The notes: generated by a model not told the origin, from the letters alone. A stretch of 64,000 bases of DNA from Porogramme epimiltina (GCA_900155495.1 FTLJ01000063.1:44124-108123); one strand, 5' to 3'. Shown: positions 33,809 to 46,720, numbered from the stretch's first letter. Made by a program: numbers and translations.

Positions 33809-34499
33809 TATTCGTGGAAGAGAGTATTAGGGCAAGCGGGGTCTAGAGAAAGGCGAGCAAGAACTCTATGGAGAGCAAACGGCGAGGAGAGAGGAAGAGG
33901 AGGGGGAGAAGAACCAGGCGTAAATGCGGGGGAGTAGTTATGCGCGCGTCGGGTTGCCTCTTATGGTCTAGCTCCACGCGTCTGTGGCTGTTCCACCGGC
34001 GCATCCGGCGGCGCCGTTTCACCGCAGCGCGGGCGGTGTCTCCGTCCTGGCAACACCGACTTGCCCTCTCCGCCTTGACCCCGACTCCCCTGCACAGGAA
34101 AGCCGGCGGTGAGCGGTCCCTCTCGTGGATTGTCGTGGATAATGCCGAGAGGATAGTATACTCAGTGTTCAAAGGGCACCACCCCCAAACTGCAGGCTTT
34201 GGTGTTCAGATGCGCGGGCAGTCAGACATTCATGTTGACTATATTAGCCTCCAAAACACATGTAAAGTCAGAGACGTATAGTACACATCCACAAGAGCGG
34301 AATCATAGCTAGTCATCGCGTCGTAACAGTAGACAAAGAACTCAAACGAGGGGGAACAAAAACATACAGCATACGTCAAGTTAGATATGTTGGCATAAGT
34401 AATCGCATGGCCAGCCGTACAATCCGTCCGAACGAACCATGAAGATGGACGTCCTCTCCTACGAGATGGACGCCCACAAGTCACGAGAGACCAAAGCAC
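33809..34499. other. Intergenic, GNA1 promoter
   Basis: 691 nt between tandem minus-strand genes. The part next to GNA1 is purine-rich on the plus strand (pyrimidine-rich in the direction of transcription). No gene seen. Confidence 0.45.
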
Positions 34500-37430
34500 T
34501 CAGTACTCGTCCTCTTCCCTTACGGAAGCCCCGACAAGCCCTGCCCATCGACGACCGCCTAGCCCTGCCTCTGTCGCCCAGTTCTCGTCGACGCTCGGGC
34601 GAGGCTTGAAGCTCTCTCGCCTCGCTCGAGTAGCCTTCTTTGCCGCAACTGTCGCAACCGGTGCGCCATACCTCCCCTGAGAATGCCCGTATGTTGACGG
34701 CGCGACGTAGGACGCCACCCGCGCACCTGTCTGGTATGGCTGATGGTGGTAAGCTTGCTGCGCTGACGGCACCCGACCATGGCCCAGCGCGTGGTGTGCG
34801 GTGCCAGGTTTGGGCACTGGCATCGCTAGCGGCACGGGGCGGGGGAGCGACGAGCCCGCGGCCGCCTTGCCCGGGTGGGGAATCTTCGTGGGTGACGCCG
34901 AGCGGTTGATGGCAGGCCCGCGGCTGTTGCCCAGCGGTGCGCGCGTATTGGCATGGGTGGAAGTCGAGTCGCCTAGACGTGGTCGCTTATTCGGCACGGA
35001 CTGGGAGCTCGCCAGGCTCGACGCAGGACGAACGGCGGGGGTGACGACGCCAGTCTTGCCACCGTGACCTGACGTCGGCGCCCCGAGGTGGCTGGTGCCA
35101 TTGCCGGGCGTAGTAGCGCGTGGAGGAACGGAGCCCGCGCGGCTCTTCGTACGCTTGTTCCCGTTCTCCTTGTCATTCGCGCTGACGGTCTCCATAAGCA
35201 ATTGTAGCATGCTCATACCGTGCACATAGAACACCCGTCCTGTCTCCGCCTCCCACGCAGGGACTGAAGAGAGCAGATCTTGTTCCAACTGGGGAAATTC
35301 ATGTCAGCGCCCCGAAGACTCACTAGAAGACTCCAGCTACTCACCCTGGGTTTCTCCTTGGTAACGCGCTTGCGCATCTTCTCTTCTCTGAGGAGTCGCC
35401 CAGGGTCCCGCGGACCTCGCCCAAGGAGTCGACTTTGGTCGTTTGCAGCGGCCGCAAGTTCCTTCTCATCTTCACAGATGTCGAAGTACTTCTTGACGCT
35501 GGTCAAAAGAGGACCCTTCAGGCGACGCTCGTCTTTCAGCCGCCTAATCTCTTCTTCGTGGATACACAGGAGCTCCTCCGTGTGCTCATCTGTAGGGCTT
35601 ATCAGTACGCAATTGGAACGTACGAGGACGCATGCCGGACTGACCATCCACGAAGGGCGCAAAATCTGCGCGCTCCTCATCGCCCACCATGAGATCGTCC
35701 CAAAGCTTGATTATCTCCTCCCGCGCATTCTCAATGAACGTGCCCATACGTTCGCGCTTAAGCTCTAGCATGCGCTCAAGCTCTTCTTCGTACGCCTGGA
35801 TGGTCTCGTCCGTGGTTCCTCGTTGGGCCTCGACGAAGGCGTCCATATCGGTGTCTGCAACCCCTAGCCTCCGCCATAGCGATTCTAGTTGGTCGTACAT
35901 GGTCTGGATGTGAGCTTCTCGACGTTTCTTCGTCTCCTCGAGATCTACACGAGTCGATTCCGCCCATGCCATCAGCGCTTGTGTTGGGTCGACACCCTCA
36001 AGACCTAGGGCGGCATTCGACTCTGGTAGGTCCTCGTCGGAAAGCTCTTCCATTCGGGCAACGAATTTAGCAAAGACGCGCTGGTGATCTGTTTCTGTCG
36101 CCTGAGGTGCCGAGTCGGAGAGGAAGATAAGGGGAGTAATGGGCTTCAAACGTGAAGCGGGGGTTGGTGTTGACATAGCAATGGACATAGAACTGGCGAG
36201 GAAGGGATCTGAAGCACCATTTCTGTTGCTGCATGAAGAGGTCGACCGGGGCGGGTGTAGTAGGCCAAGAGTAGATGAGGACGGTGATGGGAGTTCGTCG
36301 AGGGAGGGAGGTGTTATACCGAGTTCTGCATACAACCAGTCGATTTGCACGAAATGTGCCGAAAGTTGATTTAGACGCTTGGCCTGCACGCGCATAAGAT
36401 CATGCCCAACGGAGAGGTAGCAGTATGACGGCTACTCACCATTTCACCCTTCCCGCGGACGAGCTCCTTCTCTAGTCTCGAGAAACGCTCTGGTGTGACA
36501 TCTCTATGAGAAGCGGAGTCGTATTCATCTTCTCCGGGTGCGGGAGTAGGCTCCATGACGTCGAGCGCGAAATAGTCTTGACCAAGCGTACTCGCGAGCG
36601 CCTTTATCCTACTGGTGAGGTTCAAGAGTTGCTCTAGTTTCGTGTGGTATTGCTGACGATTTGGCAATATCAGCTCTAGTCGACCATTACGGATGAGTGA
36701 TGGAGAAAAGACAGCATGCTGTACAGCAAATGATGCCGGCCCTAAGAAATCCATGCCGTGAACCACAGGGCGCAAGAAAATGAGTTGGTAGACCAGCTGA
36801 GGTGCCCCAGAGCACCACCGACAACATAATCCCGGTTATACAAGGACGGCGCGGTAATTGACCGTTACAGTATGCAGGCCCCTCTCCCTGCCAGAGGCAT
36901 GCTACTTAAACCTCAAGCTACACATAAACTTGAGAGGTGCTGTTCTGATATCCATTTCACCACGAACTTACGCAGCCCGGGTCCCAAATGACGGGAACGA
37001 CTGTCGGCAAGGATCCCGTAGCACGTAACGCTAACCTTGCTGAGAGTATGCAAGGTATAAGCCCACTCACCTGGCGTAGTTTCTCTTGATACTCCGAAAT
37101 GAGTTCAAATCGGCGGGGCAGAACCTGCTCCTTCCTGATCTCCCCTACACTTGGACCTGATGTCTTCAAGTGTCCGCCCAAAGCCCGCCCGTACCGCAAG
37201 CACTCGTCTTCTACCGTCCGACACTTCTCCATCCACCCGTCCACCTGCTTTCTCCTATGGTCGATTTGGCTCTCGATACATTGAGTAAGCTGCTGTTGCA
37301 GAGTAGACAGTTCGTCATGGAGGGCGGTCGGGGGTAGCCCAAGCTGGGCATGAAGGGTGGGCAGCAGTTGTGTTTGCGATTGTAGATGTGTATGTAGAGA
37401 GTTAAGCAGAGACGTTATCGTCGTCGACAT
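34500..37430 (-). CDS. Ase1/PRC1/MAP65 antiparallel microtubule bundler
   Basis: Non-motor microtubule crosslinker of the spindle midzone. Five exons on the minus strand (37430-37071, 36652-36440, 36383-35645, 35589-35345, 35288-34500) encode 781 aa. Long heptad-rich coiled-coil segments fill the first two thirds. The conserved block K-R-L-N-Q-L/L-x-W-L-Y-A-E-L-G begins exon 3. The spectrin-like microtubule-binding region follows, with K-x-Y-F-D-I-C-E-D-E-K-E-L and R-D-P-G-R-L-L-R-E-E-K-x-R-K-R, both highly conserved in the family. The C-terminal 260 residues are low-complexity, basic and Ser/Pro-rich, where Cdk sites and nuclear signals lie in relatives. I chose the ATG at 37430; an in-frame ATG at 37484 would add 18 residues. 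Intron 1 (418 nt) is far longer than the others. Confidence 0.92.
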
Positions 37431-39139
37431 GGTGGCTTTCGCCGGCGTGGTGGAAGTGGTCAAGGAGCAATAGAATTCCAACATGCTCCACAGCGCCTAC
37501 ACGCGAACCGTGTTATGTCACATGACGGCGTTGCTCTCCTCTGGGCGCTTCCCAGCACTTGGCGCCTACTGAGTGTAGCGGCAAACTGGGGCTATATCTG
37601 ACAACTCTTGCCTCCAACTCTGCTGGACCTGTTTTAATACAACCGCCGGTTATGACAATACATCATTTGCCGTGCATTTACACGCCACCCCCTAGGAATA
37701 TGAAGGTATGTTCACGCGCATGTCCTCTCGGAAGGTCACATATTCATCAACTGCGAACTGGTAGTGTTCCGTCATCAAACAGTGTCTGTAGTTAAGAATG
37801 TCTGAAAACTCAAGAGTCATCCCAAGATAATTGTCAAAATGCAACATCTCACCTCGATAAGATCCTCACTACGATCATATCTTTACCCGCTGATATCTAG
37901 ACACTATGTGGTCACTGCCGTGCCGGACGTAGTGAAATTCAGTCCGTACTGATGTGGATACTCTGCCCCATCTCATCGCTTTCCAGACGTTAATGCTAAC
38001 ATACTCTTTAGCAAATAGGCCGTACCCGCCCATAGGTGATTTCTCCTCGTCGGAGCACCGGCACTCCTAGCGGCACGCCCTTCTGGATCCCACGCCAAAT
38101 AAGCTCTCCGCCCCTGATCGCCCGTGATACCTCCGCCCTCAAAGCCTTTCAGTCACACCTCACGGAGTCATGGAGGCTGACACTCCTTTCGGTTGCAGCG
38201 CTCCGAGCGTCCTCCTCCCGGCTTCCTCCCGGACTTCATCTGGGATATGGCGTCTTACCCTGGTCCAATTCTACGCATCCGTCTCAGGTGAAGAACCGCC
38301 GCCACATTGAAACATCCAAGGTCGGCGACTTCGGAACCTGGAAGCTACTTGACATCCTCCCGAATAGATCGTCCCACAAATTATGTAAGAGAACTCCCGA
38401 TAGCTCGTGCAAATGGCTCTAATAGGAGTCTTGCGGCAAAGGCCGTGGTAGCCCATAGCCGTGGGTAGCGTATGCGAACTAACATTCTCATACAGCTCCC
38501 GCCTTTGCCCTTCGACCTAGCCGCATATCAATCACCCTTCACCAGTATTTGTTGTTCGTGCGGTGGATGGTGACGGAGTGGCAAGCGCCGTATGGGCTCA
38601 GAACGCGTCAGTTTCTCTACATGTTCCATGTTACTGCTCATAAACTCACCCTTCTCCGAACCACTAATATTCATCGCGTGGTCTTTTAGCCTGTGTTTCA
38701 GGCACACATATGCACCTGAGAGCGAGCATATTTTGTGAGCCTCTTCCCCGTGTATTATGCGAATTCGGATCTTCGGGCAGGCTGTGTTTTGTTTTTGTTG
38801 CATTCGATTGGCTGATGACCGTGCTGACTAGCTAGGGGCATACGTCTCCTGTTCTCGTGCACTCGCAGGGCTTGCGACTTACAACACCAGATACACGTTC
38901 AATTAGGCGCGTAAGTCCGGTTGCTGAGTCTAGCGCCTTGACTGAGCTATGCCGCACGACCCGTTCGATGCATATATGTGCCAGAAGCCATCTAGAGCGC
39001 GTCCTCTCCTCCTTACCCCCATTGCATAGCGCCTAAACATACCTCTACTGCATTTCCCCTTGGACGGACTGTCCTCGAGCATAATCTACCTCTCAAGTAA
39101 TCCACAATCATAAGGTACAGTGCAGCAATAGTAATTTCA
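37431..39139. other. Divergent intergenic region
   Basis: 1.7 kb between ASE1 (minus) and the MFS transporter (plus). AT content is higher than in most of the window. Frames such as 38036-38422 match nothing I recognise. Likely two promoters. Confidence 0.45.
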
Positions 39140-41865
39140 ATGGGCGATAAGGCGGTGAGCATGCGAAAATTCGGTACGGCGTCGATCTAATCGCCGGTTC
39201 TTGGGTGGAAATCCAGACGTCCGACGACCCTGTTCGTGTATCTCCTGCGGATGTCGACGCTTCGTCAACGCGGACCAGCACAGCGATTCCCAATGAGAAC
39301 GAGGCCGAGATAGCGTCTATTGATACTCGGGGAACTTCAGGGAAGGTGTCAGTTTTCAAGAGGCCAAGCACACCTGGTGGTGGAGAACAAGGTTCAAAGG
39401 AGCTCTCAACGAAGGAGATTCAACTCGTGTTTGCCGCGTGAGTGCGCTGAAGTGTCGCAGCATGCCGATGCTTAACTTACCCTCTCAGCCTCTCTGTTGC
39501 CGCCTTTTTGGGATCCCTTGACCAGACTATCATCGCAACCGCGATGCCCACTGTGGCATCGCAGTTTAATGCTCTCCCCCAGCAAAGTTGTGAGTTACAT
39601 ACATGACCGACAACGGACATCATCTGACCTTTCCCAGGGATCTCGTTGGCCTATCTTCTTACGTCTACCGTCTTTCAGCCCATCTTTGGCCGAGGAACCG
39701 ATCTATACGGGTCCAGACTCATGCTCTTCACCTCTATTGCGTTCTTTGATCTAGGCACCCTGTTTTGTGCGGTGGCTACCGATTTTATCTGGTTTTGCAT
39801 CGGGAGAGCAATCGCCGGTGAGTGGCGCCACCGCGAATCTTGCGTAAAGTCGTCTGATTAGAAAGGTCCGCCGTAGGTATCGGAGCAGCGGGGTTGCTGG
39901 TAAGGTATTCTGCTTGCTTGATTGTTACCTTTTGGTAATCCTCCCGTCACGCCAAATAGGTCGTGTGCATGATTATAATCAGCCAGATGGTCCCCCTTCG
40001 TGATCGTGGCAAATTTGTCGGTGCAATGTACGCAAGGACAGCAATCGCCACTGTACTTGGACCTGTACGCGCACTTCCATTCCATGTCATCCTGGAGGTG
40101 TCCTGATTACGTATACGGCGGCCGTTTCGGCCTACCTCTATAGGTCCTCGGTGGGATTTTCACAAGAATCAACTGGCGGTGGTGTTTCTGGATTAGTCTC
40201 ATACTGTCCGGCCCAGCTATTGCCATCCTGCTCCTCTTCGTGAAGAAGATCCCGAACAGGAAACGCCAAGGAGTCACCTTCAAGGACGTTGATTTCGGCG
40301 GAATTGTTCTCATCGCCGCATGCGTCGTCGCCCTCTCTCTCGCCCTTTCCTGGGGTGGAACGACCTTCGCATGGAACAGTCCAGCCATCATTGCCCTGCT
40401 CGCTGTTGGTGGGTCCCTCATCCCCATCTACGTCTTCTACGAGCTCCGTGTCCCCCGGTACCCCGTCATTCCGCTCCACATGTTCAGAATCCGGAACGTT
40501 ACAGCTTCGACTGGTAACTACTTCTTCTCTTCTGTGTAAGTGGCACCTCGCAACATCTTCCGAACCTTCTCGGGCCACTTAACTTTCCCGCTATCAGCTC
40601 AATGTACGGCCTCTCTGCGTACATACCCTCCTACTATCAACTCGTGCGCGGTGACAACCAGTTGGTTTCCGGTCTCGAAATCCTACCATAGTAAGCACCC
40701 CGCGGGGCCGCTCCCGACCCACTCTTCCTTCATCCCGCCGGCCACCTTGACTGACGAACCTAACTCTCTTCAGCGTCGGCACCATTGTCATCTTCTCGAC
40801 TGTGGTCGGTTACCTCATGTCCTGGACGGGCCGGACCCGCCCATGGCTCTGGGCCGGCGGCGCCGTGAACCTACTCGCGAACGGGCTGTTGATCATGCTT
40901 AACGGGACCCGCCCGCGTGCAGTCGAGTACGTCTTCCTCGCGCTCAGCGGCGCGGGTGTGGGCTTCATCGCGCAGACGAACACGGTCTCAGCCCAGAGCA
41001 AGGTAGCGCGCGAGCTGCTCGCGAGCGTCACGACTATGACAATGTGGAGCAAGTCCCTCGGTGGCATTGTCGGTATCGCCATGCAAGGTTCCATTATTCA
41101 GAACGTCTTCCTCAACAATATGCTCGCGGATCCGCAAGCCGCTCCGGTAGGTGCCTTATCCGTTTTGGACCTTGCCCCATTTCGCTTCGCCCCTCATTAT
41201 TTTGTCTTACGGGCGGACATACCGCCCACGCGGAGTTTTCACGGAAAATAAGGAGACTCTTGCAGATACGCTATCGTTCCAGTAAAATGGCAGAGAAATC
41301 AGGTGTCGGCTTGCCCCGCACTATGTAAAATTCTATTCGCTTGGGGATTTTGAGAAATCCCCGGTTCATCGACGCGAGGGCACGCTGCGACGTTTTCGAG
41401 CTCCGGCTGCATCACATCTCTCTGAACGCCGCGAGGAATGTCAACGTACGATCCAAGCCGAAAACCTCTGCTTCTTTCTCCTTCTCCTTCCCTTCTGCGG
41501 TCCTTCCGTCTCCCCTTTTCATGCTCCACAGTTTGGCAGCTGATTCACGACATTTGCAGTACATCGAGCAACTGAAGGCTTTGAACAACATTCACTCGCT
41601 CCCAGGATCTATTCAAGCTCTCGCTTCTCGCTCATACGGAAAAGCCTTCGGGACGATGATGATCGCCACAACGCCGTTTGTTGCCGTTGGTTTTTTGTTC
41701 TCGCTCACGGCCGAGGAAGCGGACCTAGGTAGACGGTCGGGCGGCAAGGAAAAGAAGTTACGCGACGTGGAATCCGCCACTGCCGACGGTGCAGAGAGCG
41801 GCGGCGCCGTGTCCGCTAAGACGCCGCCCGAGAAGGTTGTCGCGCCGCCAGCCGAGAAGGTGTAG
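39140..41865 (+). CDS. MFS drug:H+ antiporter, DHA2-like (14-TM)
   Basis: Plasma-membrane or vacuolar exporter of small toxic compounds. Ten exons: 39140-39154, 39217-39437, 39489-39589, 39638-39817, 39877-39899, 39960-40064, 40144-40535, 40598-40690, 40774-41146, 41560-41865; 602 aa. The long frame starting near 39205 has no ATG. A five-codon exon at 39140 (M-G-D-K-A) with a GTGAGC donor joins it in phase and supplies the start. The family D1 motif L-G-S-L-D-Q-T-I-I-A-T-A-M-P opens TM1. The G-R-x-x-D-x-x-G-S-R loop and the R-x-x-W-R-W-C-F-W stretch follow. N- and C-termini are hydrophilic. The last intron (413 nt) is six to eight times longer than the others, but joining P to Y-I-E-Q keeps frame and sense. 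Substrate unknown. Confidence 0.88.
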
Positions 41866-43018
41866 GGGCAGGGAGAACGCCGGAGATAGTGTACACGCCC
41901 ATCTTGTACTGTATTTATTGATAGATCCTGCAAGTATGTACTATGAGAACTTCGACCATGGAGCCGCTGGCAGGTCATGGTGTACCTATCACGTATGAAA
42001 TGACTCCAGCAGGATACTGCTCGGCTTGTGAACCGCAACACAGGGTGAAGCGGAGGCGGAACTCCATACTGACCGGTAGCCTCTCAACGGGGAAGCTGGG
42101 AAAGCGCTTGTGTATATGATCCTCGCTCAGCGCGGTTACTCTTTGCAACTCCGTCAGACGCGCGTCTGACATCGGTCGCTTTCACCCTCGAACGCCCATG
42201 TCAACCCTACTCGACACCCAGGCCGCCGAACACACCATTCTGCGACACGCCGAACAGGAGAACCTTGAAGCCCGGCCTTTCTCCTCGCTCCGAGTGGAAG
42301 CTGTTCCTGCCGCCTACCGCCATGGGCTCCTCCGAACTTCTCGATACCGCCGGCCCTCTCCAGGCTCACTTACGGAGATTCCCATATGTAGTGCAAGCCT
42401 CCCAGCGTGGGTGCGAACACAGCCCGGCACGTCTCAGAGGTCTTGAACGGTGGAACCGTTCCGAGATAAGGGCCCCCGATGGTAAGCGATGTATGTCTTC
42501 CAGTCGTTCGACTGTCACACGACGCCCGCTTTCGTCACAGGGTTTCGCAATGCCGTGTCGTTGCTCACCTTGCCAATACCTATTGGCACGGTAGTCATCA
42601 ACGGGGGAGGACGGACCCTGCACTACGATCAGGACCATAGAGCGCAAATGCTCTAGGCGCTGCGGGACACACTTGTCTCGAACTGAATCGGTGCACGCCT
42701 TGACCGCCGTATGCGCGGTGCGAACTACCAACAGGACAGCGAGAGACGCCCATGTGCGCTTCGCCAGGCGCACACCAGTGGAACCTCATGCATCATGGCG
42801 CGACCCGTCAACCGGCCGAATAGAGCAACTTGCAAGTCCGCCAGTCCATCTTGCAAAACCTTGCCGTTACTCGTATTGGGGAACGGAGCGTCAAAATGTT
42901 TATGAAGCATTTATAGTGTGCCTGCCTGCGAGCAGTAGTTGCACACCCCAACCCATCCTCGCCTGTTTTACCGGCCCCTGTTTCTCCTAGCCCTCGAGTT
43001 CAACCTCTTGCGCCCCCC
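41866..43018. other. Intergenic with a short coding-like ORF
   Basis: 1.15 kb between MFS and UbiA-like genes. An ATG-started frame of 55 codons at 42489-42656 (plus) has a protein-like composition with a hydrophobic centre (S-L-L-T-L-P-I-P-I-G-T-V-V-I-N-G-G-G). I match it to no family. It may be the end of a decayed gene. Confidence 0.35.
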
Positions 43019-44186
43019 ATGGCCGCCCAATTCGCTCCGCTTACCGTCAGCAAGCTCAGGGATGAGCTCCTCACCCATCCCCTCATGCTCTCGATCGGTA
43101 GCCTCAGCCTTTCAACATTCATGTCGCGGTCGATATATGGAATGATCGATTGGAGACCCGTATGTGCCCCCCGCTGAGCTAGAGGACGCCTTACTCATCC
43201 GCCACGATGACCTTCGTACAGGTTCTCATTTGTGTCGCATCCGACATCCTCGCCATCGGCATGGACCACTACTTCGACCAGGCGCCGATGCTCTCTTATG
43301 CGCTCAAGACGGGGAACAGCGAAATGACCGCAATATTCAAGCAAGCGAAGGTTCTCCTCTTCTCCAACGCGGCCCTTCTCTTCCTTGCCCTTGCCCTCTC
43401 TCCGCCATGGACATGGGCGATGGTGACTATCTTCTTTGGCCCCGCCTTCGTCTGGGACTTCAAGCTCTTCGTGTTCGGTGGCCGGCGCCAGATGAAAAAG
43501 AAGCTCGAAACTGCTCCCGATACCACACAGAAGTCGGGCGGAAAGCCTGCGTTCACTATCAAGCGTATTCCTGGCATGAAAGCGATCCTCATTGGAATCA
43601 TCAGAGGGTAAGTTGTGTCGCGTTCTGCCCGCCCAGGACCCATCTCACATTTTCGTCCTCGCAGGTGCGGCACGTTTGCCATAGTCAACTCTATCTTGTC
43701 CCGCTCGTTCTCCACTGGCGCGCAGCCGAACATCTGGAACCCCGCCCAGATCATCGTATGGTCGACTATCAACCGCGCCGCGCATGCCGTAAGTCCCTGA
43801 AATTCAGTCAAGCCACCTCCCTGGGCACCTGCCCTTTTCCGCGTCTCGTGTATGGTGTAGACTGACGCCCCGCACAGGTCATGGCGGATGTCAGGGATTT
43901 CCACGAGGACTGGGAGAAGCAGGTGCCAACGATCCCCGTTCTCCTCAAGAGTGTCTTCCGCACGAAGGTCCTCCTCACCGTCGTGCATCTGCTCACCATG
44001 CTCCTTTACTCGTACAACCCGTACATCGTTTTCGCCTCGCTCTACGCCACAGCCCTCGTTTGGTTCCTCGACGAAAACAGTCGGCGGGGGCTTTATCGCC
44101 TTAGCTTCCATTCGCAGACGCTTACCGCCGTTCTGTACGGCGCCGTTGAAGCCGCTAAGTGGTACACGTCCTACCAAGCGATGTAG
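43019..44186 (+). CDS. UbiA-like integral membrane protein
   Basis: Exons 43019-43159, 43222-43607, 43665-43788 and 43878-44186 give 319 aa with about 7-8 hydrophobic helices. Features recall UbiA-family aromatic/polyprenyl transferases: an Asp-rich stretch D-H-Y-F-D after helix 2, K-R-I-P-G-M-K-x-I-L-I-G-I-I-R-G before a central helix, and a second motif A-D-V-R-D-F-x-E-D-W-E with following T-I-P-V-L-L, close to the second Asp motif (D-x-x-D-x-x-x-D) of the family. The first motif deviates from the usual N-D-x-x-D-x-x-x-D, so catalysis is uncertain. Such proteins are common but untested in basidiomycetes. No prenyl-pathway neighbour is present. Confidence 0.6.
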
Positions 44187-46720
44187 GTGCGACGTTTCTC
44201 CGCGATGGTCGGCATTTAGTGCCTACCTGTTACCGGATGTACCGCATGGTTGGGAGAATCTCTAGCGGGCGGGGGGGCACAGTTTGGGCGCAGGAAAGGT
44301 CATTGGCTACGCATTCGAGCCGGTCTCGTCGAGGCGTGATCTGGCATGGGCGGGGACGCGTATTAAATTATGTATTAGACAGTCGCCCACAATTTGTTGT
44401 ATTCTTCCGAGGCACTTCTCTTGTTGTGCGCGCACCAAACTCTGCGATTGTGATTCTAGCTACCACGTGTAGGGGTTTTTGTAATAGACCACCCTTCTCT
44501 ACCGACTACTGATACGAAGCAGCACTTCGAAAGGAACGCGAGCATACCCTTCGGTCGTTATTCGCGCCCGAGGGTAACGGCGGCGCGCCCATGCGCTCGT
44601 AGCCCGGCCGCGCTCCACAAACTCTAGCGGATTTGCGGGACGCTCGGGGCAGAAAATACAAGCTTAAACTTGAACGGAAGGAGGGTTTCCCAGGCGAGTA
44701 GTAGTCTGTCCCTTTGCCAAAGGCTACGTCATCAGGGCAATACGACTGGGACCAGATTTCAGGCTAAGAACTAGCCGCCCGTACATGTTGTAGCTTTGAT
44801 ACCACGCCGCCTCTACGGCTATCTGTTTCGGCGTGCACAAGTTATCACACGCACACCGCGCACCACACAGCGGCACAGCGCAATGAGTGTGCAAGAATGA
44901 CAGACTCGGTGCCGAGCACGTCTATCTCCGGCGGCTCGGTGTGGAAATATGTCTAGAGGGCGCGATTGCGACGCGATACCACGGGGAGTCCGACGCGCGA
45001 ACATTCCCCCATCGGATACCGGGACAAGCGCGCTATAGGCGCCCCGGTCGCGGGACTGTCAACCTCCAACAGAGTGGTCGAGACGTTCTCGACCATTCAG
45101 TCTTGATAGATGGCGCGCTGCGCGAGCGCCCCGCCCAAGCGCACTCTCGCGCCTCGACCGCGCCCGAGTCTCTCGGGTTCGGGTTCAGAAACCGTCGGTG
45201 TGTGATCCTGCTGGCCTCGGGCGCGGACAACGAAGTCGCAAGGTGGTCTGCGAATGGCGTCAGACCGGTCGCAAAGTGATGCGAGTGTCTCCAGACCGCC
45301 GTCTCTCAATGTGAACCCCGGACGTAGGTTCCTCCGAGCTTCGTACGGCTAAGGACCGTGTGGTGTGGGACTGCCTGGACCGTGCTGCAGACGGTCGAAC
45401 TGGAGGAGAAGGATGAATACCGGGCATCTCTTAGATGTCCATGTCGTAATCCGGACGAGTCCACGGCGATATCTTAGGAAAGAAGACTTCAGAATGAGTT
45501 CAAGGGCATAGTATACTGTTTCTAGAGACCACCCAGCGCCTGACGTGGGATCCCGCACCCGGAGCATAGGACGTACGGTTGAGGGATTGCAACTTTCAAC
45601 CATATGGATCGGTCTCAGGGTCTGTACCGTTCACATGGCGCGTCAATGAAGCGTGCATCGGAACCTTGGAGGAGTGGGGAGACAAGATCGTAGAATTTCA
45701 GCGACGAGCGTTCGAGTAGCTCCAAAAATACCTCGCGTCTCAGGTGCGTGAACGAACGTCGCGCTGTCTAGGAACACGCTCGGCAAAGCGGGTGCACAGC
45801 GTCACGGCAGCGACAATCCTTTCCGAATCTCCGATACAACTGTCAAGATCCCATCACCGTCAATGGCACCGACGTTGTGCACTTGGTCTGCCTCCTTTGC
45901 CATTCGAATAGTTTGAGTGCGGCCTATCGCCGCGAGGTTGCCCCTGCGCTCCCTGGCATCCAATGGTCTGTAATGCCGAGCATCCCGAGAGTGGAGCATC
46001 AAGGGCCCTCTTGTGAGCAATGTCAGCAATCAAGCTAACGGCTTGCTCGCGGCGCACCCACCCTCTAGCTGGTAAATGCACATATCGGGTCTGGAATGGT
46101 GCATCGTCTAGGTAGGACGCCTGAAAAATATGTTTGACTCGTGAGAATATTATTATCCCTGCTCAATAAAATTTTGCGTGCAACGCGGCGATACGCACTC
46201 GACGATGTGGTGTCGCCGTTAGGGGGCCCTTTGGTAGGGATGTAAGTCTGTCATTTTCCGAACTCGTCGCGAGAATACTTTCGAACCACGGTACCCTAGC
46301 CTTGCCATGACTCGCGACATGACGTCGTTACACGTTGGTGCAGCGTGTGTTATGGTAGAATTGGTATCGGATCGTTCATTAAACTAACAAGTGCCATTGA
46401 AGTGAAACCGCTGCCATTTCTATACCTATACATAACAAAGATGAGTAGCTGGGGTAGGCATGTGTAAGCAGATATAGAGCCCTGCTCACGTAGTGTCGAA
46501 GTACGAAGGCGTGTCCATCTTCTCATGCCTTGTTGAGATGATGTAGGGCGGACGTAACGGCTTTGTGAAAGAGCCCTGCGGCAGCAGGGGAGATATGTTA
46601 GACGCCTGGGCTAGATATCCACGTGGCTTTGCTTGGCGCAGTTTGGACTGTGGCGACCCAATCGGGAAGCGACAGTCTACACAACACCACCGACAACCTC
46701 CTCAACGCCGCAAATTCAAG
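44187..46720. other. Gene-poor intergenic region
   Basis: 2.5 kb without a supported intact gene. It contains a short frame with weak SDR/epimerase flavour at 45802-46029 (minus, listed separately) and an AT-rich patch near 46130-46180. Other frames lack motifs. Confidence 0.4.
45802..46029 (-). pseudogene. Possible fragment of a NAD(P)-binding epimerase-like gene
   Basis: A 75-residue frame on the minus strand ends with A-K-E-A-D-Q-V-H-N-V-G-A-I-D-G-D-G. This recalls the A-x-x-A-D-x-V-x-N-x-A-x-A-D motif of fungal atypical short-chain dehydrogenases. The nucleotide-binding G-x-x-G-x-x-G and the catalytic half are not found nearby, so if the resemblance is real this is a relic. The resemblance is weak and could be chance. 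Confidence 0.2.
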
